DNA from: Physcia stellaris
Taxonomy: Eukaryota > Ascomycota > Lecanoromycetes > Caliciales > Physciaceae
Length of the DNA stretch: 64,000 nt
Assembly (NCBI GenBank): GCA_018902385.1
Contig: JABSSW010000004.1
Coordinates: 992,001 to 1,056,000, forward strand
Direction of reading: 5' to 3'
Position numbers and translations under genes: made by a program. Numbering within the stretch: position 1 is the stretch's first letter; every line of letters starts with the position of its first letter. Positions 1 to 12,739 of the stretch are shown here, piece after piece. The notes below the pieces were generated by a model. It saw nothing but the letters and a program-made list of their open reading frames with translations. It did no database searches and was not told the origin of the DNA.

Positions 1-86
1 CATTCGAAATTTTCGTTGATTACAACGAGATCGAATAATTCGTTGATTTGATTTTCGAAAAAATCACAAAAAATTTTGCGAAAAAG

Positions 87-1427
87 TCAACAATAAAACA
101 CATCATAAATTCGCATTGTTTCAAATAATTCAAATTGATAAAAACTGCTCATACGTTTCAACATTTTGTATGAATCAAATTTTTTGTCATCAAACTTGTC
201 GAATGATTTAGCGATTTTGATGTTTCGTCGATTCAAAAAAACGTAATTTTTTTCGACGTATTCGACGATTTTGCGATGTTTGTTAATTTGTGTCGTTATG
301 CGTTTTTGAATTATTTCGACGTGAACTCGTATATAATCGAAAATGTTTTGCATTGTGTTCGTGATGTTTTTCGTTTTAACGATCAAAAATCGCTTTTTTG
401 TCGTGACATACGAGATAAAATTCGATGAGAAACTTATACGTGAATGAAAATTCTTGTTGACGAAAAACGATGACAATTCAATAAATGCAAAAATCGCGTT
501 ATTGTTTGCAAATTCGATCATAAATAATCAAACGTTTCAATCGTTTTGCATGTAATTGCAATATTGTCGTAATTGTTTTTCGATGTTTTGATTGATTTTT
601 TCGATTTGATCATCAATTTCTGAATGAAAAATCGTGAAAAATTTACATTTGATGTCGAGAATTTTGCAAAAAACTTGTCATACAAAAAAAACGAATTGAA
701 AATTTCGATCAAATGTTATGAAAAAAAACAAATCATGAATACGAAACACGTATTGAATGAATATTTTTGTTGTGATTTCAACACTCGTGCTCTCGTTTTT
801 CGTTGTACATGATGCATAATGACGTTTTTTACTAAATTTGTCGATTATCGTGCAAATGACATTATGATTGTAAACGTCAAATAATTTCGTGATGAAATCA
901 ATGAATATATTCGTTCAACGTTGCAAAAATATGATCAAAAAAATGAATAATTCGTTTTTACGATTTCTGAAAACTTTAATTCGTTAACATTCGTGACAAT
1001 TACGTACGTATCGACGAATTGTTTTGCGCATGTTAAATCAATAATAATCACGACGTAAAAAATTTTTCATGCGATTAAATTCAGAATGATTCGATGCGAA
1101 AAATTCATAAATTTTTTTGAAAAAATCAACGAGCAAAAAAGCATCGACGAACACTCATAATCGATTTTTGTAATATAAAACATCGTTTTTTTCTTGACAA
1201 TCGCGTAAATTGATTTCATTCACGAAAATGAAATTTTGATTGAACGTTTCACGATATGTTTTGCAATCGTCGTTTGTCTTATTGACGACGAAAATTCGTT
1301 CGTAAATTGATTCGTCAAATTCGACGACATGAATTTCGAATCGTTCGAAAATGAACAACATTTGCTTTTTATATTGATGTCGTTCGTCGTTATCATTTTT
1401 AAATCGTGAATTCGACATGCGAATCAA
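87..1427 (-). pseudogene. Element A integrase remnant
   Basis: Pieces occur at 1,155-1,427 (linker and start of integrase), 518-712 (core) and 87-521 (C-terminal part). The 144-residue piece 87-521 has the Ty3/gypsy integrase C-terminal layout: EFANNNAIFAF, a long helix region with RITTQINKHRK, then NYVFLNRRNIKI and FDKFDDKKFDSYK. The match to 25,534-26,159 of C runs along its whole length. Integrase inserts element cDNA into the chromosome. The region 713-1,154 is strongly eroded core. Fossil. Confidence 0.85.
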
Positions 1428-1429
1428 AA

Positions 1430-1860
1430 CGTCTGTTTTAACGTTTTGAATTTCTGATTGAAACTAAATGACGATATTAAATTTCGATAAAATTTTTGCT
1501 CAACGAATTTGACGAAAAATTAATTTTTTCGAAATCATGAAAATTTTCAAATTTTTGTGATCGATGAAAATCTTGATCGATTCGTCAATGTTTTCGAATT
1601 TTGAACGTCAATGTTTTAAACAACGAATAATGATCAATAACTTTTTGTCATAAATTTCGTAATTGCATTCGATTGAAATCATGTTTCGACTGTAAAAAGC
1701 AACGAAATGTAAAATTTTTTCGTCATCGTATTGCGATAGCATTTTCGCATTAACGTAATTTGAAAAATCGATTTTCAAAATGATTTGTTTGATTTTATCG
1801 TAATAACGAAATATAAAAATTTCGATCATCGTTTTCTTAAATAAATTGAAAATTTCTTTT
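1430..1860 (-). pseudogene. Element A RNase H remnant
   Basis: The piece 1,608-1,829 reads as the RNase H domain of a Ty3/gypsy pol: the stretch IILKIDFSNYVNAKMLSQYDD corresponds to the first catalytic strand, followed by FVAFYSRNMI and CNYEIYDKKLLIIIRCL. It lies between the RT and integrase remnants as expected and is homologous to 24,417-24,638 of C. Fossil. Confidence 0.82.
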
Positions 1861-2006
1861 GTTTTTGTAATTCATTCGAATTTTACGAATTTCTTGATCA
1901 TTCGAATAAGAATTTTGATTTTTTTCGAAAAGTCACGAATGAAACGTCGATAAAAATTGACGAAATTCACGAAAATTTGTATTTTCTTGAAATTGATAAA
2001 ACGTGT

Positions 2007-3578
2007 TCAATCAATTATGATTTGTATTTTTTTTGAATTCATGCGAAAATCATTCATCGAAAATATAACGTTTAGAAAAATCATTTCTTTCTTAAAAAAC
2101 TCGTATTTCTCGATATTCATTTGTAAATCGATTTTTTTGAGTTTTTTCAATATTGTTCGAACGTACACGATATGCTTTTTTTTGAATTTGCTGTAAATGA
2201 ATATGTCATTCAAATAGACTTGACAGAATTCGTTCAAAAAATTGAACAAAAAATCATTCATGTAATGTTGTCAACTTGCAAAATCGTTGATTAATTCAAA
2301 AAATAATATTCGATATTTATACGATCTCATAAAAATGACGAACGTGATGAGTTTTTCACTTTTTTCACTCATTCGAAATTCATTGAAAATTGATATGATA
2401 TTCAACTTGATCAAATATTTGCAATTCTGAATTTTGATCAAAATTTTTTCGATCAAGAAAATAAAATATCGATTGCGTTTCGTGATGTGATTGAGTCGAC
2501 GATAATTCACACACAAACGTAATTGATCGTTGAATTTGATCGCAAATAAAACAAATGAAACGTATGTCGTTTGATTAAATACGATAAATTTCTTTTGTAA
2601 ATTTTTTTTCAAATATTTTTTCAATTTTTTAAATTTGAATTCGAATAGAAAATACATTCGATTGCGAAACAAAAAATTGTTATCGTTCAACAATTCGATC
2701 TTATGATCGTATAATTTATGAAAAAACAATTTGATAATTTTTTGAAAATCAAATACTTTTGATAAATGACGAAAATATTTTGACATTTTTTTCATTATGC
2801 GTTCGAATATCGATTTGATTTGTTCGTGTTTTAAAATTTTCTTGATCATGACGACGATTTTTAACGATTTCGAATTCGTTTGTAATGTTTTGAACGCGAA
2901 GTCGATTTGATTGATCGTAATGAAAAAACATTGAACGTTTTGTTTTCGATTTTTGACATCGATCAACAAACAAAAAAAAATTGTATCAATTATTGCGATA
3001 TTCATCGAATCGTCAAAATTCAATTCTGAAAATAGCGAGAATTTTGATTGTTGTTTTTTCGTTTTTCATCGTTTATTACGTTGATTTTTCAATTTCTTTT
3101 TTTTGACGAATGTCGTTTTCGTAACAATCGTAATATCAATTTTTGAATTATTTGATTCGATTGCTGACGACTCGTCGTCGATATCGATTTTTGAATGAAT
3201 TGAACATTCGAAACATTTCGAATCGATTATGTTTGATTCGTTTTCAACAATAAAAAATAAAAGTTTGATTTTGAAACGAAACAAAATGATATATCGAAAT
3301 CTCATCGTCGTTATGTGTTCTATATTATTTTTTTGCGATAATTTTGCATCGCGACGTCAATTAAATATATTTCATCGACGATTTGATTTGAAAATTTCTA
3401 AACGACGAATTTGCATCGTTTGATTGAATATGCTGTCGTGATGATTGCATCTGAACGATTTAAAAATCAATTTATCGTAAATTATGTTCAATATAATTTC
3501 ATGTTTGTTCATTCACGATTTTTCTAAAATTATCGAATGATTGTCGAAATCAATAATTAACAAAAAAACGATCAATTC
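2007..3578 (-). pseudogene. Element A protease-RT linker and reverse transcriptase remnant
   Basis: The minus-strand pieces at 3,066-3,305, 2,271-3,023 and 2,007-2,261 match C and F. RT landmarks are SFVLFAIKFNDQLRLCVNYRRLN (shown in part: LRLCVNYRRLN), YLIKLNIISIFNEFRM for motif A, and YLNDIFIYS where the catalytic YxDD box is expected. The last piece starts directly after the first. Reverse transcriptase copies element RNA in virus-like particles. This copy is a fossil. Confidence 0.85.
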
Positions 3579-3770
3579 TGTTGATGTATTGAATGTAAAA
3601 AGTTTGATTAATTATTTAGAAGTCAATGATCAAATATATATCATAGTAATTACATAAGTCAAGTCATTCAGTTGACTGAATGTCAATTGATTGACTAAAT
3701 GCTAAATACAGAAAATCTGTCTATTCATTTGACAATTTTCAAATTCTAATCATAATGTCAATTCATAACA
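3579..3770 (-). repeat. 3' LTR of element B
   Basis: The LTR is 192 bp with TG...CA ends, preceded by AATTC at 3,574-3,578. It is the partner of 11,191-11,382 and colinear with it without gaps. Confidence 0.95.
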
Positions 3771-3858
3771 ATTTGCTTCAATAGAAAGAAATTAACATTC
3801 GATTCGATGTTATTCATAGTCATATTATCATTCATACTTCATATTCATATCATATTTC

Positions 3859-4188
3859 TCAGTTGAATCGAGAAAAACGACGAATCAGAACGTTGAAAAA
3901 TTCGACGATGTTAAAAAAACTCGTAACTTGATCAGCTGATTTGACTAGCGAAATTGAAATGACGACGAAACTAATTAACGAAATCTTAAACGAAATGACA
4001 ACGACAAAGTTTTGCTTAGAAAATAAAATAGCTTGCGAAATTGACTCGAAATATTTTGAGAATATTGTTTTAATTGAAAAAATCGATGACATTGATAATC
4101 TTTCTTTAATTCTCGAAACTGACGTTGTTGATGATGATGAGATTGATGATGATAAGATTAATCGATCTGATAAAATAATTTGACTCAT
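3859..4188 (-). other. Element B 3' tail region
   Basis: The minus strand is open for 109 residues rich in Ser, Ile and Phe, starting MSQIILSDRLILSSSISSSS. A similar Ser-rich tail follows the chromodomain in B' (52,207-52,446, with ILSDRLILFSEFTNSSSSIS). It may be the C-terminal tail of pol. The + strand is also open here, but that looks like a shadow. Confidence 0.4.
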
Positions 4189-4194
4189 AATTGT

Positions 4195-4320
4195 TTCGTA
4201 ATCATTGATTAAATTCGTGACATTTTCGAGTTTTGAAAAGCTTCGTCATATATCATGTTCTGATTCGTAATCTTTTCATTCAACAAAATATTCAACGTTT
4301 CGTTTTTTGATCATGCGTTT
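4195..4320 (-). other. Element B chromodomain remnant
   Basis: On the minus strand the sequence after the integrase reads NIEYFVE, then KDYESEHD-like and an NxFxNDYE-like helix, the layout of a chromodomain. The B' counterpart lies at 52,147-52,255. A chromodomain at the integrase end marks chromoviruses and is known to direct integration towards heterochromatin. The call rests on pattern only. Confidence 0.5.
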
Positions 4321-4476
4321 GTTGATGATGCGTGACAACTCAAAAAATTTGACGTTAATTGTATCGTCGTTCACGAAAACGAAATCAAAATGATTTGATT
4401 TAAATCGCTTGAAAAAATCAATCGATGAAAACGAGCATTTTTTCAATTGAATTACGTTGAAAATCGAATGAATAAA

Positions 4477-5622
4477 TCAATTGCTGAAAATATTCAGTCG
4501 ATAAATCAGACGATCAATTTTTTCGATAATAATGAAAAATTCAACGAACTGTTGATCATACTTCTTGTTAATAATCGAAAATATATTATAACTCTTGTGT
4601 AACTTGATGAGCGCGACATTTTTTTGTTTCATGAACATAGATTGATGTTTTTTGTCATAATGAAATTTAGCATTCATTTGATCAAAGGCTATGACATCAT
4701 TAACATCTTAACGAGTGATAAAACGACGTTTTTTTAACGTGAACTCGAAAATATCGACGTCGATAAATTTAATCAAATCAATGACTTGAATTGAAATAAA
4801 GTCATAAACGATCTCATTTGAAAAGTTGTCAATGTTAACTGAATTGTTGAAATCTCGTTGTACTTGCGACAGAACGTCAGATCAGAAATCAAAATATTTC
4901 AGCGTAAAAATCAGAAAACGAAAAGCGATTTCAACGATTTGATTAATTCGTTTCGACAAATCGTTCGTCTGAAAATGATAAACAACTGAATACAAAAATT
5001 TAATTTCTAGTTTGATAAACATGACAGTTCACATGTTCGATAGAAATTTTCTGTCACGATTCGAAATAATAACTTTAAATAATTCTCAATCAGTCATATC
5101 TAAACGATTTAACAAGACATGATTTCATTGCGCAACTGTTCATGTGTTTTTGTTTGAAACTAACATTATACGCTTGAAATATTTACAGTTAATCGACATC
5201 ACGCAATCGAATTGATCGATTCGTGATTTTGATAAAATCAAAATGAAATCGATAATGATAATGTGAAAAAAAATATTCGAAATGAATATAAATTGCAATG
5301 AATCATAAAATTTGTGTCGACGTGTTTGATATGTTTGACATTTCGAACAATGTTTAAAAAAATTTCTGAAATATTTGAACAAGTCACGAATGTAATAGAA
5401 AGTTGCTATTTTCTCATAGTAACGAGCGAAATCTGAATGATTATCATCGTGAACGACGACTAAAATATTCTGAATAACTGAATGAAATATGCACAATCGA
5501 TGAGATTCGTAAACGTGATTGTCAATGATGAAATCATCAAATCGAAAAATTAGCTCATTAGTTTTTCGATAAAAAAGAAACTTGACGATGTTCTCGTCGT
5601 TTTTATTCTGTTGATTTAGCAC
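4477..5622 (-). pseudogene. Element B integrase remnant
   Basis: The piece 5,140-5,622 holds the HHCC zinc-binding region (HDDNHSDFARYYEKI, then FKHCSKCQTYQTRR) and the first core strand FHIIIIDFILILSKS. The piece 4,477-4,677 (MNAKFHYDKKHQ, LYKLH-like, IDRLIYRLNI) is the C-terminal part. Both match B' (50,824-51,303 and 51,571-51,969). Fossil. Confidence 0.82.
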
Positions 5623-5637
5623 TGAGCATATTTTTTT

Positions 5638-6390
5638 TCAATTCAAATCGTTGATGTAATTTGCGACAAGTTTCTTGCGAAAATCTTTTTCAATTTTCAT
5701 TAAAGTTGTCGTGAAAAGAGCATCGAACTCGTCTTTTTCGAATGTTACGTCAATATTGAAACTGATTAAACGAAAGAAAACGTCAAACACAATGTGTTGC
5801 TTGTTCGATTTATGACGCAATTCGACGTCGAATCGTTGAATATAATCAGAAACGCGAACAAGTCGAAAATTGAATTTGTCAATGAAAGCTGTAATCATGT
5901 TGATTTGTTTAATTATGTCTAAAATCGCGTCATGATTCGTGAAAATAATAATGAAACGTTGTTTCGAAAAGTCGATTAAATGTTTTATTTTTTTTAGCAC
6001 TCAGATTATATCAGCGAATTTTAATTCGATGAGTCAATATTTTGTTTTCGCGTTCGTTAAAAATCGACTAAAAAACAAAATAAATTCGATAACTTTTCTA
6101 AACGAATATTTTTTATCATTTCATTTGACGCTATTTTTCACATGATATATCATGTCAGCTAGTTCAAATTTCTTGTTAGCATCGAGATCGACGTATAGTT
6201 TTTTACGAAAATTCGAATGAACGAGATAAAAAAATTTAGCTAGCAAAAATTGTAATGTTTGAAAGAAAATTAATTCTTCAATAATGAAATTTTTAATTTT
6301 AATGTTGCGTGAATAGATTTTTCTGACATTGTCAATTACAAATTCGTCGTGAAATAGTTCAGTCTTCAACTTTTGAAACGATTTGAACAT
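5638..6390 (-). pseudogene. Element B RNase H remnant
   Basis: The pieces 6,121-6,390 and 5,638-6,000 follow RT. The second has FSKQRFIIIFTNHDAILDI, corresponding to the TDH strand of Ty3/gypsy RNase H, and VSDYIQRFDVELRHKSNKQH, matching the end of that domain before LSR. Homologous to about 50,077-50,800 of B'. Fossil. Confidence 0.72.
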
Positions 6391-6420
6391 TTCAACGTAT
6401 CAAAATACATAATCTCGTAA

Positions 6421-7600
6421 TCAACTCGTGAAACTCAAATACGTCTTCAGCAATTGCAAAATAATAGAAAAAAACAAACGTGAAATAACTTTCAACTTTT
6501 TTTCAACGATGATTAGTTCAAAAAAGTCAATTTTCTGATTTAGCAAATGAACAATGAAATAATCAATGAAAATCTTTTTCGATTTGATAAAAATGTTGTT
6601 AATTTTGAACATATCGAAAATTTGCTTGAAATGAGTTAAATGTTTTTGTAAAATGTTTGAATGAACGACGATATCGTTTACATATGTTTTAACGAAAATT
6701 CGAAACGATCGAAACAATCGATCGATTTGACGTTGTACGTAAACAGAAAAATTTTTGTAATTCATCACAATTACGTTGAAATTTTCTTGATTTTTATGTG
6801 TGATCACAATCAGCTTATGTTTATCGTCTGAATGAACTTTTCATTGATAGAAAAAAGCTAAACAATTCAGCACAATAATGTATTGACATTCTAAAACAAT
6901 TGAAATTATGTCGAATTGAAAAGATAAAGAATACACATTCGATTGAATGATAACGTTGAAATTTCGAATATTTACAACAAATCGATTTTTTTTCTTGTCG
7001 TTGATTTCTTTTCATACACAAAACACAAAATAACTAAATGAAATAAATTCGTCGATTCAATTAAATTTATCTGATTCATGTAATTTGTCAAAAGTTTCGT
7101 CGACAAACTTTCTATTCTTTTTGCTTAAAAAGTATATTTTAATCTTGTCAGATATTTTTTGTTTTCAATTCGATTTGAGCGAAATTTTCATTCAATTTTC
7201 TTGAAATAATTTGACAAAGTTTGTGTTTTTTCAAATATCTGAATAGATTGATATCAACTTTGTGATAATTTGCACGACATCGTCGCTAAATCGATGAATA
7301 ATGACGTCATTATCGAGAATGATTTTTGTCGAAAGTTTCAAATCAATTTTGATTTCGCATTTTTCAAATTTGAAATAACTGAAATTTCGCTTGTGAAAAC
7401 TAGAAATTGAAAATCGTTATAACAAATTGACGAAAACTGAACATCTAATTTTGAAAAATTTGACGTTGCGACAAAATCGAATTGTGAAAAACTTTCGAAA
7501 TTGCGACTGTAACGACGATAATTTCAGAAATGAAAAAACTATTATTTTCAACACGTTGATGACGACGTAAATCGCGACGATAATCTTTTTGAATCAGTTA
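6421..7600 (-). pseudogene. Element B reverse transcriptase remnant
   Basis: The clearest part is 6,421-6,807: a FSVYVQRQIDRLFR stretch is followed by FVKTYVNDIVVHS at the catalytic YxDD position, then HLTHFKQIFDMFKINNIFI and IHLLNQKIDF-type RT thumb sequence. Its B' counterpart is 49,678-50,025. Sequence up to about 7.6 kb holds the fingers and palm in eroded form. Fossil. Confidence 0.75.
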
Positions 7601-7668
7601 ATTTTATGTTTTTGAACAAAACGTCGTAAAATTAAATCGACGACGTGACTAGTTTCGTCGACGTGAAT

Positions 7669-8292
7669 CTAAAAAACATTGATGTAATTTATTTCGATTA
7701 TGTGATCGACGCGATAATTTCGAAATATATGAACGATTTGATTGCTTTCATTGCGAACGATAATCTGCTTAATATTGAAATTTACTAAATGAACGTAAAA
7801 TGAAAACTTCAATTCATTCGACTCAAAAAAATAATCTCGATCGAATGAAACAATTATGATTTGAAAAACTAACTCGAAACGAAAAAATACTACAGTGATT
7901 TTACGAGCATGAATCGAAATTTGAACAATTTTCTTAAACGTTCGAATCTTTAAATTAGCGATAATTTCACAATTCTCGATGTAAACTGTCTTTTTAAATA
8001 TGCTAACATCGATTTTTTTTGATTCAATAACGTCATTGCTCAATAACATGTTAATTTTGAGATTGTCGATCAAATGAATTTTTTTGATGATTTTAATTTT
8101 AACTGTGACGTCATTCTTCTGATCAGAAAAATACATAAATAAAATAGCATATTCGATTGTCATGTGTTTGTCGACATCTAGTTCACGTATTGAAATGAAT
8201 GTAATCATGATTTTAATAAACACATTCGAAATTTGTTTTTTGAAAAATTGACGATCACAAAAAGCTATTTCAACGTCGATGTCTAAACACAC
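7669..8292 (-). pseudogene. Element B aspartic protease region remnant
   Basis: The 207-residue piece starts near MCLDIDVEIAFCDRQFF, where the retroviral-type aspartic protease would have its D-x-G loop. It continues through FMYFSDQKNDV, KINMLLSNDVIESKKIDV and IVSFDRDYFFESNEL. The same order occurs in B' (48,231-48,866). Assigned from position before RT and from the general layout of chromovirus proteases. Fossil. Confidence 0.6.
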
Positions 8293-8343
8293 AAACTCGA
8301 CATCAATTGTAAAAAATAAAACTACATGAATACGTGCATAATT

Positions 8344-9057
8344 TCAGTTTCGAAAATCATGATTAATGTCGACGTTTTTGCTGAAATCGACGTCTGAAAC
8401 AATGATAAAAATCAATGCAAATTTAATTCTTTCAGAAAAGTCGAAATGAGCATCTGTGAAAAATTTCGACGTTTCTGATACAATAATTGAATCAGAATCG
8501 ATGACTTCGATTCTCGATTGCGTGATAAATGAATTCGTAAATTCGTTTGATTTTGAAATTGTCAGAAATTTTCTAATTGAATTTCGAATAATCACATTAA
8601 TGCTCTGAATAATCATAATAATAAAAAAGAACTGATTAAATACATTTGTTGAATAAATCAAACTAGTTTTGTCAAAACAATCGAAACGAAAATGTTCGTG
8701 TAATTTATTGTTGAAAAGAAAATCATTGTTACACTTTTTGCAAATAACTATTTTATTCGATTTTGACAAAAGCACTTTTGACGTGATCAAATAAACAACG
8801 TTGTCATTTTCGTCTTCGAAATCGTTGTAAAAAATTGATTGATAATATGAAATATTTTCTGAAACATGATAATCGTCAGCATTTTTTTCGTCAAAGTAAT
8901 TTTTTTCAATTTTTTCAATTTCGTTATTTTCGTTAACGTTGTAAACTTTAATCTTGTCAAACTTGTCAAACTTTCTGACGTTTGACTTGTTGAGTTTCTG
9001 ATTCGAAACGAATTCGTTTGAGAATTTTAGCAGAAAAAGCTGTTTTGCAATCGACAA
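8344..9057 (-). pseudogene. Element B linker with a C2H2-like zinc finger, between gag and protease
   Basis: The 237-residue piece is acidic and contains ICKKCNNDFLFNNKLHEHFR followed by FDC, that is C-x2-C then H-x3-H or C spacing. A similar block stands in the same place in B' (47,388-48,110). C2H2-like fingers before the protease are familiar from some fungal Ty3/gypsy polyproteins. Binding of nucleic acid is inferred from the motif. Fossil. Confidence 0.6.
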
Positions 9058-10667
9058 AACAGTTGAAAATGAATCGAAAAACTTTTGCTGATAACTTTCT
9101 GAAAACTGACGAAATTGATAACTTGATTGAAATTGATAAACTGAATTTCTATATTGATATGAATTGTAGTTCGGAGACGATCACATATACGCTTGATTTG
9201 AATAGAAAAAATTGACGTAAAATTGCTGATTAGAGTCGTTTCTATCTCGATTCTGCTTACTTGATCGATTAAATCGATCAACATTATTACTGAAATCTGA
9301 ATTGCTAGCTTGATCGCGATGACGAGTTGTTATATTCATTCATACACTTTTTTTCGCATTCAGCTGATTCAAAAATGTAGTCAAAATGATGTTTTCGAAC
9401 GATTCGAAAATTTGAATTCGAAAGTTCAACTCGAAATTACTTCAAACAATGATACATTGATGAAATACTGATGAAAAGTTTGCAATTCTGACATGTCGAA
9501 AAATATTCTGCATGTAAATTCGAAATTTGCGTTTTCGACGAGCGTCGACATAAATGTAATTTTCGATTTGTAATTTTTTCAAAACAGTCGACGTTCGTTT
9601 TTTGAATCGTTTGATAAAATGAATGCATCAACGTTCAATATTGATTTTTCGAAAAAAGTTCTTTTCAATTTCAGTTAGTTTCGCGTTATATCAAATTAAA
9701 ACATCGTTTTTTAAACAAATAGACATCAACTTCTTGATTCTAAAATCGAATGAAATTTTCTTCAGATTCTTAAGATAATCAGTGAAAGTGAAAACGTCTC
9801 GATAAAAATTGTGTCGATCAAAACTGACAATGAATTGATTTGTGCCGATTGAATTTTCATAATCAGAATCAAAATAATTCACATTTTCGACAAATTTGAA
9901 AACTGACTGTAAAATATTGTTGACAGCAAAAAATGTTTCAATTGCGAATCGAAACATCGAAACGAACGCGATAATCACGATCATAATGTCATTTCACAAA
10001 ATTTGATTCATTTCAATTGACGACGAAATTATTGAAAACATGTTGCGACGAATTTTTTCGATTTGAATGAAGAAAAATGTCTGATTATTGTCAGTTTGAA
10101 TGCTGATTGAACGACGTTCACTGTTCGTGATATTTGACTCGACAATAAATTGACGAAAAACGTTTAAATCAAAATCAAAATTAGTGATGAGCGAATAGCT
10201 AAAAACTATTAACGAAAAAATAAAATCACGAATTTCTGAATTGCTATTTCGTCGAAATCTTGAGCTAGTAGAAACTTCAGACTGAATAATTGTAAAAACT
10301 TCGAATCGAATAAAAATATCGAGTCTGAATACGAGAAACTGTTCATTCGAAAGCTGTACACGAAATATTGAAAATGACGACGAATTGTTAGCAAACGAGC
10401 TAATTACGATTTCGAATCTAATTGAGAAATTTCGAAAAACGTTTGATTATCGAAAATCGACAATGTCGATTCGAAATTGATTCAAAACGTTTTGCAGTGA
10501 AACAACGTCGTCAACTCACTGAAATGAGTAAACAACGTCGTGAACTCGTGTTCTAAAAAATCTGTAAATTTTAGCAATGAAAATTTCAATCGTACGTTTA
10601 TTTTCGTTGCTGAACAATAAATTGAAAAAGTGATCAATTTGCAAAAACTCGTGTATCGATCACGCAA
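9027..10667 (-). pseudogene. Element B gag remnant
   Basis: Minus-strand pieces at 10,482-10,667, 10,209-10,394, 9,691-9,984, 9,437-9,631 and 9,027-9,284 correspond in order to pieces of B' between about 45.7 and 47.4 kb. The best match is 9,691-9,984 with 46,467-46,673 (shared MIVII...FVSMFRF and NVNYFDSDYENS). No zinc knuckle of the CCHC type was found. Gag is assigned by position and by homology with B'. Confidence 0.55.
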
Positions 10668-11190
10668 ATTGAATAATTTGATTAAAAACTGAAATCAAAA
10701 TGTCGAAAAAGTGCTAGAAAAATGTCTGAAATTGTCTTTCTAATCAGTGATAAAATGTAAAAGACTTCTTAAATTAGTCGAAAAATTTTTTCAGTCATAA
10801 AAAACTTGCGACAAAAAGCAAATACAAATCAAAGAAATGTAATAGTAATTTATTGCAAAAAGAACAATCTGATATCAAGAAATGATTTCAAAACGAAACA
10901 ACGAACGTAAATGAAAAAAAGAAAAAACTGAAAAGAAAAAAAATTCAAATAAATGAGATTTGACTTCACTCAACGAAAAGATGCGAAATTGACAAATTAC
11001 ATCGATGACGAATCAAATGCTTCGATTGATGACGTAGTTAATCTGACTCGACGCAACGATAATGCAATGAAACACATCGAAAAAAGAAAACTGTTTTGAT
11101 GATGAGATAATACAAATTGACTGATTTCTGATTGCTGTTAACTATAATTAACGAACTGATTTGATGATGTAATAAATGATATTATCAGAT

Positions 11191-11382
11191 TGTTGATGTA
11201 TTGAATGTAAAAAATTTGATTAATTATCTAAAAATCAATGATCAGATATATATCATAATAATTACATAAATCAAATCACTCAATTGATTGAATGTCAGTT
11301 GATTGACTAAATGTTAAATACAAAAAGTTTGTTTATTCATCTGACAGTTTTCAAGTTCTAGTCATAATGTCAATTCATAACA
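11191..11382 (-). repeat. 5' LTR of element B
   Basis: The LTR is 192 bp with TG...CA ends, written on the + strand as TGTTGATGTATTG ... CAATTCATAACA. It differs from the other LTR at 21 positions, all transitions and all in CpT or ApG context. AATTC follows at 11,383. Confidence 0.95.
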
Positions 11383-11387
11383 AATTC

Positions 11388-11720
11388 GAAATATAATTTT
11401 ATCGTCAATTTGAAATATATCGCGTGAATTATAAAAAAAACATGACGATCATCGAATTCAATCAATGATTTCGATTTCAATAAAAATACGAATTTCATGT
11501 TCAACATGTTACATACAAATTGCGCGATTTTTTTATCAATGAACGTATAATCAATTGCATCAATGTTTATTAAAATTTTTAATTTATGTTTATTATCGTT
11601 GAATGATAACGTACAAATGATGATTAAAAATCGTTTGATGAAAAAATCAAACATATTATCATCGTGAATAAAAAAAATTTTTAAACATTCATCAATCGCG
11701 TTTTTGATGTGAATCGTCAA
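11388..11720 (-). pseudogene. Element A protease remnant
   Basis: The remnant is homologous to 22,371-22,736 of element C. The stretch INIDAIDYTFIDKKIAQ corresponds to the aspartic protease active-site loop and following helix of Ty3/gypsy elements, followed by FVCNMLNM. The sequence is cut at 11,387 by the AATTC duplication flanking element B and resumes beyond B at 3,578. Fossil. Confidence 0.7.
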
Positions 11721-11824
11721 TTTTTCGAATCAGATTCGTTCGAATCAATATCGAAATTCAATTGATGCATTTGTAATTTATGTCATTGACGTTTTTGAAA
11801 TTTATTGACGTTGAGACAAAATTT

Positions 11825-12739
11825 TCAAATGTGATCGAATTTTTCACACGTGAAACATTTGTTCGTGACAATCAGTTGATCGATAATCGAATCATGTTTA
11901 TAATCGTTTTTGAATTTGACAAAAAACGTCGATGTGATTGATTTGACGAACGAGATTGCAATCGAAACAACAAACGTCGATTTGAAAATCACGAAAATTG
12001 ATTTTTGAATTCGAATTCGAATTTTTTTTTTTCGAATGTTGATCAGATCGTTATACATTTGTTGAATGTCATTTTTTCACGCGAGCAAAAAAAAGTGATG
12101 ACGAAACGAATTGTTCAAAATTTGTTTTAACGATATGATGAATTTGTCAATCAAATTTTTCATCAAGATGAATTGATCGAAATTGATTTGAATATTCAGA
12201 CGATAAAAATTCGAATAAAAAAATTGAAAATTTTGAATGTCGAACATGATCAAATTTCGATATTTTCGACGTACGTTGCGTTGATGATTTGAATTTTCAT
12301 AAATGTTTTCGAAAAAGTTGATTATCATTATTTCATTTTCGAAATAATTCAGATTGTTGTATCGACGAAACTGAATATATTTAATTGTTTTTTTTTTCAA
12401 TTCAGTCAATTATTGTCGTGATCATGAATCGAACAGTTTCGTATCAATCATTGTTGATTGTGAGTTTATCGTGAACGTTGATTTTTCATGTAAATTAATC
12501 AAAATTCAAATCGTTCGTGAATTTATCGAAATTCGAATGTTTGTTCGTGTTTTTTTTTTCGAAAATTTGACAAAATTTGTAACGATCGAATCGTCAACAA
12601 CAAATTTTTTTTCGTCATTATCGATATTGTTTGAATTTTCATTTGAATCGAAATTGAAAACACGTTCAAAACGACGAATTTCATTCAATTTAATCAAATC
12701 GTTATATTCAATACGTTTGTCAATGAGTTGATTTATCAT
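11825..12739 (-). pseudogene. Element A gag remnant
   Basis: Three minus-strand reading pieces occur in gag order: an N-terminal part (12,506-12,739), a capsid-like part (12,077-12,409) whose FYRLNIQINFDQ / LIDKFIISLKQ stretch recalls the Ty3 retrotransposon gag domain, and a C-terminal part (11,825-12,058). The last piece ends in CFTCEKFDHI, the start of a CCHC zinc knuckle (C-x2-C-x4-H). Gag would form the virus-like particle. The remnant is broken and nearly lacks Pro and Gly. Confidence 0.7.

Larger units (their letters stand above)
3579..11382 (-). mobile_element. Element B: Ty3/gypsy chromovirus LTR retrotransposon inserted in A, broken
   Basis: The ends are LTRs of 192 bp at 11,191-11,382 (5') and 3,579-3,770 (3'). 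The exact TSD AATTC is at 3,574-3,578 and 11,383-11,387, and element A is continuous across it. Internal order on the minus strand is gag, zinc-finger region, protease, RT, RNase H, integrase, chromodomain. Length is 7.8 kb. It keeps more CpT/ApG than its surroundings, so it seems less mutated and younger than A. Same family as B' (45,141-52,745). Broken, many breaks. Confidence 0.93.
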
